A stretch of 7,769 nucleotides of DNA, from the NCBI GenBank assembly GCA_002322525.1, contig DCOU01000124.1, forward strand, positions 694 to 8,462, in the 5' to 3' direction. Positions within the stretch are counted from its first letter, which is position 1; the number at the start of each line of letters is the position of its first letter. Under the pieces are notes generated by a model. The model was not told the DNA's origin and did no database searches. It worked only from the letters and a program-made list of their open reading frames with translations. Made by a program: the position numbers and the translations under genes. Origin of the DNA: Candidatus Omnitrophica bacterium UBA1562 (lineage in GTDB: Bacteria; Omnitrophota; Gorgyraeia; Gygaellales; Profunditerraquicolaceae). Shown one piece after another: positions 1 through 6,457 of this stretch.

Positions 1-167
1 GCAATTGAACCTAAAAAAGTGGTTATCGTCGCCCACCAAAGCGCTTTTCTATAATCAGAAGCGCCGCTTCCAAAAAGGGTTGCTACGCCTTTAAAATTAT
101 CGTTGGCACCATTGGCATAGGATAAGAATAACGTAGCCAATAAAATAAATATGATACCTATCACCAT
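1..167 (-). CDS. PiT/PHO4-family inorganic phosphate transporter, N-terminal fragment (3' end beyond window)
   Basis: From the ATG at 167 the frame is open to the left edge and gives 55 residues: a hydrophobic helix IGIIFILLATLFLSY, then ANGANDNFKGVATLFGSG, then YRKALWWATITTFLGSI. The GAND motif after the first helix, followed by a helix ending TTFLGS, is the N-terminal signature of PiT/PHO4 phosphate permeases, which import phosphate (or metal-phosphate) using the ion gradient. The remainder lies outside the window. The ATG has only a weak, close AAAGGT (171-176); the GTG at codon 2 would be slightly better spaced. It starts 9 bases after the 68-residue gene and probably belongs to the same transcript. 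No PhoU-like (DUF47) accessory gene, a common PiT neighbour, is seen on the upstream side. Confidence 0.85.
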   Translation of the reverse strand, partial: MVIGIIFILLATLFLSYANGANDNFKGVATLFGSGASDYRKALWWATITTFLGSI

Positions 168-176
168 TTTACCTTT

Positions 177-383
177 CTATTTTTCCAATTCTACTCCCAA
201 AGCGCCATTGAAACGATTAAATACATTCATTAAACTAATAATGAGCGTAAGATTTACAATCTCGCTATTTGAAAAATAAGATTTAAGCCGCTTAAACAAT
301 TCCTCAGATACATCTTCTGATTCAAATATTGCTTTAGTTTCTCCTTGCGCTTCTTCTTTCTTTAAAGGTTCAATCCTTGCCAT
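177..383 (-). CDS. Miniature carboxymuconolactone decarboxylase/AhpD-like protein lacking the catalytic core
   Basis: The 68-residue product looks like the two ends of an AhpD-like/carboxymuconolactone decarboxylase family protein joined together. Residues 1-20 (MARIEPLKKEEAQGETKAIF) resemble the usual N-terminus. Residues about 28-66 (ELFKRLKSYFSNSEIVNLTL, then MNVFNRFNGALGVELE) resemble the usual C-terminal helices. The roughly 100 residues that normally lie between, with the Cys-x-x-Cys and His of the active site, are absent, and the protein contains no cysteine. Full-length relatives are usually about 150-190 residues. The frame is intact and has a strong Shine-Dalgarno sequence, so it may be a functional small protein, an in-frame deletion remnant or an assembly collapse. 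It lies 26 bases after the aldo/keto reductase and 9 bases before the phosphate transporter. Peroxidase or decarboxylase activity is not expected. Confidence 0.7.
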   Translation of the reverse strand: MARIEPLKKEEAQGETKAIFESEDVSEELFKRLKSYFSNSEIVNLTLIISLMNVFNRFNGALGVELEK

Positions 384-390
384 AATGAAT

Positions 391-397
391 CCCTCCT
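391..397 (-). promoter_or_regulatory. Strong ribosome binding site of the 68-residue gene
   Basis: AGGAGGG on the minus strand lies 7 bases before the ATG at 383. It is among the best Shine-Dalgarno sequences in the window and argues that the small frame is translated, or was until recently. Confidence 0.7.
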
Positions 398-409
398 ATT
401 TTGGTAATG

Positions 410-1417
410 TTACTGTGCTTTAAAATAATTCGCATCCCAGAAATATCTTTCTGTCAGAGATTCAAGACGCTCCATCTCTTTTTCTGAAAGACCTTGAAAT
501 GTCTTTACAATACGAACGTTCTCTTCTACTTCTTCAGGTGTGTTGCAACCGATAATAACTACTGATACGGGAAGATTCAAAACATATGATATTGCCTGTT
601 CGGCTGTCTCAATTCCGCCTTTTATTAAAATATTTCCACGTGCTAATACCTTCATCGCAATTATGCCCATATTCTGGTTTCTTGCTTCAGGAATCACTGT
701 GTCTTTAGAAGGCAAATAATGTACGTCGCCTGCGTTTACCGAACACATCACAGTATCGAATGAGAATCTTCTCATTGCCTCAAGAAGAATCTGTGGATTG
801 TAGTGTCCAGTTATGCCTATAAATCTAATAAGTCCTTTCGCCTTTGCTTCTTGGGCCGCCTCTAATACGCCGCCTTTTGAAAATATAGCATCCAGATCTT
901 CCGCTGTTCGTAAATCATGAAATTGCCAGAGGTCAAGATGGTCTGTTTGTAATCTACGCAAACTATCCTCCAAAAGTCTTAATGAACCATCTCTAGTTCT
1001 ATCATGTGTCTTTGAGGCTAAGAAAATATCTTTTCTCCTTCCTTGTATCGCCTCGCCATAATAATCCTGGCTCTGGCTATAGGCAGGGGCGGTGTCAAAA
1101 TATGTCACTCCTAAATCCAGCGCTTTATTTATCACTGCCACGGCCTCTCTCATTCGGCCGTATGTCCGTAAAATCCCTTCTCCTCCTAATCCAAAGGAAG
1201 TAACCTTAATTTCTGTCTTACCCAGGACCCGAGTGGGAATAGGCTCTATCTCCGTCACCCTAAAGGGTGGCCCACCAGGTCGGGCACTTTTCAGAGCGCC
1301 GCTATCTCCAGCAAAGACCTTAGAAATTTCGTTATATTTATACTGTAAGGCAAAAATCGAGGCAAAAAAGATACCCATTCTTCTAAAAAAATCTCTACGT
1401 GTAATCTTAAAGCTCAT
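410..1417 (-). CDS. Aldo/keto reductase with twin-arginine (Tat) signal
   Basis: This 335-residue protein begins with ITRRDFFRRMG, a good twin-arginine motif, followed by a short hydrophobic run (residues 15-24) and a linker. The aldo/keto reductase barrel starts near PTRVLGKTEIKVTSFGLGG (61-79). The catalytic tetrad is complete: D108, Y113 (FDTAPAY), K136 (LASK) and H167 (QFH). The late segment VVIIGCNTPEEVEEN fits the NAD(P)H-binding end of the fold. Family members reduce carbonyl groups with NAD(P)H. A Tat signal implies export already folded, perhaps with its nucleotide bound, which is unusual for a nicotinamide enzyme but is seen in exported aldo/keto reductases. The substrate cannot be read from the sequence. 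Its ATG overlaps the TGA of the nitroreductase fusion by four bases, so the two are probably made together and may act in one pathway outside the membrane. Confidence 0.93.
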   Translation of the reverse strand: MSFKITRRDFFRRMGIFFASIFALQYKYNEISKVFAGDSGALKSARPGGPPFRVTEIEPIPTRVLGKTEIKVTSFGLGGEGILRTYGRMREAVAVINKALDLGVTYFDTAPAYSQSQDYYGEAIQGRRKDIFLASKTHDRTRDGSLRLLEDSLRRLQTDHLDLWQFHDLRTAEDLDAIFSKGGVLEAAQEAKAKGLIRFIGITGHYNPQILLEAMRRFSFDTVMCSVNAGDVHYLPSKDTVIPEARNQNMGIIAMKVLARGNILIKGGIETAEQAISYVLNLPVSVVIIGCNTPEEVEENVRIVKTFQGLSEKEMERLESLTERYFWDANYFKAQ

Positions 1418-3474
1418 CCCAACATCCCTACAGAAGTTACATAGATGACACTCTCTTTAACTCCGTCAATACCCAACATCTCATTTATCTGGTCATCGAA
1501 GAAGGCGCCAATGCCACAAACACCCAGCCCCATAGAGACTGCCTCAAGGTAAATATTCTCTCCAATACTTCCAGCATCTAAATGGATATAACGATACCCT
1601 CTGTCTCCGTAATCTTTAACTCGCTCAAAAAGTGCTGTTTTGATAATGACAATGTTGGCGTTACCTACTAATTCCTGGCCTAAACAGGCATTGGCTATAC
1701 GGAAACGATAATCTCCTTCTTTTATGAGTTCCAAAGCGTGTTCTAAAATATTATAATGATATACTCCCCTGGCAATCCCTTCTACATTATTTATCACCGC
1801 ATAGAGCTCAATAGGATAAAGTCCTTCTATAGAGCCGGCTGCCCTTTTAGTAGAATCACCCTCTATAGCGCCATATGTATAATATAATAGGCGGGACAAT
1901 TCAGGCTCAGGAATAGGTTTATTTGAATAATCCCGGGCAGATCTACGTTTGCGTATAGCATTATCAAGACTCAGTCCATTTTTAGAAAAATTCTTGAGAA
2001 GCTCTATTTTTTTCAATTCTGGATAATTCTTATACGAGACCTCTCTCCCTGTGAAATGCCCTTGTGGTTTTTCATTAAAACTATCTATCTTTCCCCTTTC
2101 ATGGAGAAGTTCTGCAATACTTAAGTCTTCCCGTGACTTCTGAAGCAATTCTTTTTTAATAGTGAAGGCCTGCTTAGACATGTCCTTACCCTTTGCGGTG
2201 CCTCTCTTTCCAACAGCATTAATATAGACTACTGCCTCTTTTAATCCGTCTATATCCAGCATCTGGTTTACTTTATCATCCACAAATGTGCCTATCGGAT
2301 ATGAGCCTAAACCCAAAGCCCTGGCAATTAAGGTAAGATTACCGGCCACATGACCTGTATCAAGAAGGGTATATCTGTAGCCCCGCTCTCTATATTTCCA
2401 TTTTGTGCGATAGAAAATGGCGCTCATGACAAAAACTACGCTGGCCTTTCTCAATGATGAAGGCCCATTGCACCAAGAGTAGAGTTCCTCCATAAAATCA
2501 CCCTCTTTTAAAAAATGAAGGGCATGATCTTTGACAGAATAATGATAAACACCTTTTTTCAATCCTTCTACATTGTTTACTACAAGGTAGATAACCGTAG
2601 GATATAGCGCCCCGGCAGAGGGAGCCGCTCTTAAATAATAGGTAAGACCGGGGTAGCGCAGCGTTCTGGTAACGCCGTTGGTATAGTATAAAAGGAGAGA
2701 AAGCTCTTCTTTAGTAATAGCTTTTCCGGAAAAACTTCCCTCAAAAGGGCCCATCTCTATAGCCTTTTCAACGCTGATACTATCAAAATCGAAGTCAGTA
2801 GAAAGTTTGACCACCTCTCTCTTGGGATATTCCTTAAATACCGTAGGTTGCTTTGCCCAATCCAACCCACCTGTTCTGACCATAAGCTCAGCATAGGCAT
2901 GTTTTGTTTCTTTGTGGTATTTCGTAGCCATATCAAACTTCATAGGAGCCGATTCTTCTAATGTTGCCTCTATCTCTGGTTGCTTCTTGCTCAAAGGCCA
3001 TTTTACCACTAAAAGGATTAATGTAATAACTAAAAGCCCTGCTCCAAGCAAAGTAGCCCGAGATTTACTTTTGAGATATACAGTGACCTTGCCCAAATTG
3101 AAAAAGATGTGAATTAAGGCCAGGGTTAATGTAATATAGGCGCTATAGATATGATAGACGAATCCGGATCTGGGAAAATTAAGTTTTACCTGTAGAAAAC
3201 CCAAGGCAAGGGTTAAGACGAGAGAGAAGACTAAAGCAATGCTTAAGGCATTCTCTTTTCTAAGGCGAATTTTCCTTTTAATAAACCCCGAAATCTTCTT
3301 CCAGTTTGCAAATACATGTATAACAGCCAAAAAAATTAATAGATATGCACCATATCTGTGGTAAATAAAACGATGAAGCGCAAACCTTACCTGAAGGAGG
3401 CCTGTTATTAACATCCAGAGAAAAATAAAGCCAAGAAGAAGCGCCGCTAAATAGTTTAAATCCCTTTTTTGCAT
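1414..3474 (-). CDS. Fusion: duplicated His-bearing membrane domain plus tandem SagB-type nitroreductase domains
   Basis: The 686 residues divide into a membrane part (1-165) and two flavin domains. The membrane part has five predicted helices and an internal repeat: GLLQV..YH-RYGAY..IHVF..W and GFLQV..YH-IYSAY..IHIF. Its histidine pairs H39/H53 and H108/H122 have identical 14-residue spacing, resembling DUF4405/cytochrome b-like haem sites. A SagB-type lead-in follows (YHKETKH at 186-192, LDW, FKEYP at 213-217). SagB/nitroreductase domain 1 spans about 231-425 and domain 2 about 501-686. They align with an offset of 268 residues, falling to 262 after a six-residue gap. SagB-family enzymes are FMN-dependent oxidoreductases. 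Domain 1 keeps PSAGALYP (285-292) but has lost the Arg-rich FMN motif; domain 2 keeps RRSAR (510-514) but has GSIEGLYP (547-554). No SagC/SagD or peptide precursor lies nearby, so azole-peptide synthesis is not indicated. A weak GGGAT lies 6 bases before the ATG. Confidence 0.87.
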   Translation of the reverse strand: MQKRDLNYLAALLLGFIFLWMLITGLLQVRFALHRFIYHRYGAYLLIFLAVIHVFANWKKISGFIKRKIRLRKENALSIALVFSLVLTLALGFLQVKLNFPRSGFVYHIYSAYITLTLALIHIFFNLGKVTVYLKSKSRATLLGAGLLVITLILLVVKWPLSKKQPEIEATLEESAPMKFDMATKYHKETKHAYAELMVRTGGLDWAKQPTVFKEYPKREVVKLSTDFDFDSISVEKAIEMGPFEGSFSGKAITKEELSLLLYYTNGVTRTLRYPGLTYYLRAAPSAGALYPTVIYLVVNNVEGLKKGVYHYSVKDHALHFLKEGDFMEELYSWCNGPSSLRKASVVFVMSAIFYRTKWKYRERGYRYTLLDTGHVAGNLTLIARALGLGSYPIGTFVDDKVNQMLDIDGLKEAVVYINAVGKRGTAKGKDMSKQAFTIKKELLQKSREDLSIAELLHERGKIDSFNEKPQGHFTGREVSYKNYPELKKIELLKNFSKNGLSLDNAIRKRRSARDYSNKPIPEPELSRLLYYTYGAIEGDSTKRAAGSIEGLYPIELYAVINNVEGIARGVYHYNILEHALELIKEGDYRFRIANACLGQELVGNANIVIIKTALFERVKDYGDRGYRYIHLDAGSIGENIYLEAVSMGLGVCGIGAFFDDQINEMLGIDGVKESVIYVTSVGMLG
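1425..1429 (-). promoter_or_regulatory. Ribosome binding site of the aldo/keto reductase gene, inside the preceding gene
   Basis: AGGGA on the minus strand lies 7 bases before the ATG at 1417, within the last codons of the nitroreductase fusion. With the ATGA stop/start overlap at 1414-1417 it supports coupled translation of the two genes. Confidence 0.55.
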
Positions 3475-3489
3475 TTGTTTATCCCGTTG

Positions 3490-5904
3490 TCATAAAGAGG
3501 CCATCTCCGTTTTCCAACCCGGAAGAAACAACGTAAGTCCATAGCAAATAGCGGCTATCATTAGGACATTGGAATAGCCATAATCCATAGCTATCATAAA
3601 CCCTATTATAGCTCCGAGCGTTGAGCCAAATATATTCATCATCCATGCCGACCCTGCCAAGGGCACAGAAATCATTGCTATTTTTCGCAGAATCCAGGTA
3701 AAAGGTATGCCCATGATAAAACCTGTGCTTCCCAAAATAAATACAGAAATACAGGCCTTCAGCCACCCTGGTGATGACAGTAAATAAGGTATAAGTTTTG
3801 AAAAATATAAACTAAAGGCACCTAACGATACTGCTATTATAATTAATGCACCCCATATTAACATCTTAAACTTTCGGTTTAAGTATTCCACGCTCAAGCT
3901 CCCCAGACCAGCGCTAACCAAAAGGATACTTAATACGCCCATTGCGGCTGTCTCAGGATGCCCCCACAGCATTCGCAGCCAGTGCAAGAAGCTAATTTCT
4001 GTAAACATGAAACTCAATCCAAAAATAAAAGAAACCGCCAAATAATGATAGCAACCCATCCTTGCGAGAGTCTGGCGCAATAATAGGATACTGAAAATGA
4101 TTAAAAGCCCTACGAGCATAGATAATATCGCTAATGCCAATAATAAACTTGATTCACCAGACCGGATCCGGTTCCATAAAGGGTTTTTACTGCCTATTGA
4201 CCTTAATTCCGGGTTTAACAGCGTCCCCCAGGAAACAAGATGATTAAAAAATGGCCTGTCATCACTGGTAGGCTTGGTTATACCCGGAAATAACCTCGTG
4301 TCTTCCTGTGTAAGTTGGTTTGAGAAAAAATGATGAAAATACGTATTTCCTTCCTGGCCGGGTGCGTATCTAATTATAAAACCGTACCTGCTCGCATATC
4401 TTGAAACCTGATATAACTCATCTTTCGTGAACGCGCCATTTTTAATAAAAAGTTCTGTTCTCCCCTGAGAAATGGGAAAGTTGATATGAAATGAGGGGTG
4501 CATCAAAACAACTAACGACTGAGATAGTGTATCCCAGCCCTTTTGTCTAAAGACGCTATCTGCAGTTACAGCGAATCTAAATGCGGATACTTCGTCATGC
4601 AGCATGTATAGAACGCCTCCGGGAGTCAAATGATTTAGATAAGTTTTAAGGGCCTCTTCGGTCAGGAGGGAATCTTCTGCAAGATTCAACGCCCCGGAAG
4701 CCAGGGCAGCATTGGTAATAGGCAAACCCAGATGAATAATGTCAAATCGCTCTTTTGTTTGAGCAAGGAAACTTCTTCCGTCTTCATTTACGACCACCAC
4801 ACGCGGGTTTCCGTATAGATTATTCGTTACATCGTTGAATTCTCTTTCTACCAGGGTATTCATCAAAGGATTAATTTCGACTGCCGTAACTCGGCGCGCA
4901 CCATTTACAAGAAAATCACGCACATCTACGCCTCCGCCGGAACCGAGTATAAGAACCGTCGGCTGCTTACGGATTCGATGGATTAGCGGATTACCGGAAC
5001 GCACCCTATCAGGATCTTCTTGTTCTAGAGAATTCTGTATTCGGGGAATATACGTGGTGGCCGCTCCTCCGTCAATGAGCACGGTGAGAAGGGACTCGTT
5101 AGAAAAGGTAGGGCGAATTACGTCTATCCGGGAGATAGCATTCCATCCCGAATAGGCAATATTTTCGGGGGGTATATCGAAAGCCCGTTTTCCGGTAGGA
5201 GCCCTCACAGGTAAAACTGTCTCAGCGAGGAAAATCAAAATAATTCCTACGGGGAGAAGCAAGCCGCTCAATAGGCGCATCCTATTAACTCCGGAATTCA
5301 ACGAAAAAGAGAAGCTGGCTGCCAGAAAAAGGCAGGAAATAAAAAAGATTGAACCAGATGCCTTAAAGAGCGAAATAGCTACGAGGTAACTCACGGCCCC
5401 TATTGCCGAACCGATAAGATTAAAACCATAATACACACTCACTTTTTCGGGAGAGAAAACAAGCCAGAGGCCTATGAGAATACCGCTAATGAAAAAAGGC
5501 AAGCCCAAGCATATTAATGCAATTAACCAGTAAAAGAGCGCTGTTATAGCTCCCTCATGAACTGCTGAAAGAAGCGGCAGGCGGGTAAAGACAATAAAGC
5601 TGAGTGGAATAACTCCGGCTAATAAAAGAGATAGTCTAAATGAAATAACACCTTTTCTGATTGAATTATAGGAATCGGAGGCTATAGACTTATTAGACGT
5701 ATTCTTTGAGCGGGCAAATAAGGCTAAAACTATTCCGCTTATACCAAAACCGAAAAATGCAAGGCTAATTACAAGAGGTGTATGATGATGCCATAGAATA
5801 ACCGAAGTTGCACGGATAAAAAACAATTCCAGATGGATTACTGCTTGTGAACATACGAGAATGCCGATAAGGTTAGGCCACATATTAGATTTATTTACGC
5901 TCAT
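3490..5904 (-). CDS. Multi-pass membrane protein with central spermidine-synthase-like (Rossmann) domain
   Basis: This 804-residue protein has three parts. Residues 9-230 hold about seven membrane helices. Residues about 240-560 are soluble and contain a SpeE-like fold: a nucleotide-binding loop LGSGGGVDVR (320-329), the acidic VEINP (342-346) and NEDGRSF (373-379). The family-typical ASGALNLAEDSLLTEEAL follows at 402-419, and the SDDRPFF signature at 547-553 is common in membrane-bound spermidine-synthase-like proteins. Residues about 587-797 hold about seven more helices. True aminopropyltransferases have an Asp-rich catalytic loop (D-x-x-D-P) after the strand ending FDII; here the loop is HLGLP (391-395) and the aspartates are gone. 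Polyamine synthesis is therefore unlikely and the substrate is unknown. It starts 25 bases after the TlpA-like gene with no clear Shine-Dalgarno sequence, and ends 15 bases before the next gene. Confidence 0.85.
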   Translation of the reverse strand: MSVNKSNMWPNLIGILVCSQAVIHLELFFIRATSVILWHHHTPLVISLAFFGFGISGIVLALFARSKNTSNKSIASDSYNSIRKGVISFRLSLLLAGVIPLSFIVFTRLPLLSAVHEGAITALFYWLIALICLGLPFFISGILIGLWLVFSPEKVSVYYGFNLIGSAIGAVSYLVAISLFKASGSIFFISCLFLAASFSFSLNSGVNRMRLLSGLLLPVGIILIFLAETVLPVRAPTGKRAFDIPPENIAYSGWNAISRIDVIRPTFSNESLLTVLIDGGAATTYIPRIQNSLEQEDPDRVRSGNPLIHRIRKQPTVLILGSGGGVDVRDFLVNGARRVTAVEINPLMNTLVEREFNDVTNNLYGNPRVVVVNEDGRSFLAQTKERFDIIHLGLPITNAALASGALNLAEDSLLTEEALKTYLNHLTPGGVLYMLHDEVSAFRFAVTADSVFRQKGWDTLSQSLVVLMHPSFHINFPISQGRTELFIKNGAFTKDELYQVSRYASRYGFIIRYAPGQEGNTYFHHFFSNQLTQEDTRLFPGITKPTSDDRPFFNHLVSWGTLLNPELRSIGSKNPLWNRIRSGESSLLLALAILSMLVGLLIIFSILLLRQTLARMGCYHYLAVSFIFGLSFMFTEISFLHWLRMLWGHPETAAMGVLSILLVSAGLGSLSVEYLNRKFKMLIWGALIIIAVSLGAFSLYFSKLIPYLLSSPGWLKACISVFILGSTGFIMGIPFTWILRKIAMISVPLAGSAWMMNIFGSTLGAIIGFMIAMDYGYSNVLMIAAICYGLTLFLPGWKTEMASL

Positions 5905-5929
5905 ATACTATTAATTTTATATAGCCATT

Positions 5930-6442
5930 TCATAAAAGGTCTTGAATTGCTGATTCAAAGACTTCCTTATCCTGATAGCCGACGAATTTTTTAACAATAT
6001 CGCCACTGCGGTTAATGATAAATGTAGTAGGAATACCCCGAATACCTCCGTAATCATCGGTTACTCGTTGGTTGCCGATGAGAATAGGGTAGTTTATTTC
6101 AAAATCTTCTGCAAAAGGTTTTACCACATTAACACCGCCTTGGTCTAAGGCAATACCGATAACTTCAAGGCCATCACTTTTATACTGACTATAAAGGGAC
6201 TTAAAATGGGGTATCTCTGCCCGGTAGGGAGGGCACCATGTCGCCCAGAAATCCAGAATAATCACTTTACCCTTGAGATTGGAAAACTTAAAGGAGTTTC
6301 CACTAAGATCCGGGAGCGTAAAATCCGGAGCCTCCTTAAATGATTGGGCGTTTGCAGTCGGTTTATGCGGACCCGTTAAAAGACTACCGGCGACAAACAA
6401 GGCAAAAATCATAGAAATAACTATTTTTCTTTTCATTTCCAT
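5930..6442 (-). CDS. TlpA/ResA-like exported thioredoxin with a CPPY active site
   Basis: From the ATG at 6442 the product is 170 residues. Residues 3-32 form a Sec signal: MKRK, a hydrophobic core, then TANA followed by QS as a likely cleavage site. It could also stay as an N-terminal anchor. The rest is a redoxin/TlpA fold starting at APDFTLPDLSG (38-48), with LDFWATWC before the active site and the cis-proline motif GIPTTF towards the end. TlpA and ResA proteins normally reduce disulfides outside the membrane using a WCPPC site. Here the site reads W69-C70-P71-P72-Y73: the second cysteine codon is TAC (6224-6226), one base from TGC. C70 is the only cysteine in the protein, so it could not run a normal dithiol cycle. 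It sits 13 bases after ccdA, its expected electron donor. The fold call is firm; activity is open. Confidence 0.9.
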   Translation of the reverse strand: MEMKRKIVISMIFALFVAGSLLTGPHKPTANAQSFKEAPDFTLPDLSGNSFKFSNLKGKVIILDFWATWCPPYRAEIPHFKSLYSQYKSDGLEVIGIALDQGGVNVVKPFAEDFEINYPILIGNQRVTDDYGGIRGIPTTFIINRSGDIVKKFVGYQDKEVFESAIQDLL

Positions 6443-6446
6443 TGCG

Positions 6447-6457
6447 CCTCCCCTCCT
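6447..6457 (-). promoter_or_regulatory. Double Shine-Dalgarno setting the start of the TlpA-like gene
   Basis: The minus strand reads AGGAGGGGAGG here, overlapping the ccdA stop codon. The second GGAGG lies 4 bases and the first AGGAGG lies 9 bases before the ATG at 6442. This decides for 6442 over the upstream in-frame ATG at 6490, which lies inside ccdA. Confidence 0.7.

Noticed and set aside
1414..3474. A thiazole/oxazole-modified microcin (Sag-type) biosynthetic cluster
   Set aside because: The SagB-type domains are clear, but no SagC/SagD cyclodehydratase, precursor peptide or dedicated exporter is present in the window.
3479..3766. 95-codon minus-strand open frame overlapping the end of the SpeE-like gene
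   Set aside because: It lies wholly within the SpeE-like gene in another frame, over a membrane-helix region, with no ribosome site or recognisable domain.
3490..5904. Calling this gene speE (spermidine synthase)
   Set aside because: The fold is similar, but the catalytic Asp-containing loop is replaced by HLGLP and the protein is mostly membrane helices, so the enzyme name would mislead.
6224..6226. Selenocysteine in the TlpA-like active site
   Set aside because: The codon is TAC (Tyr), not TGA, so recoding does not explain the missing cysteine.
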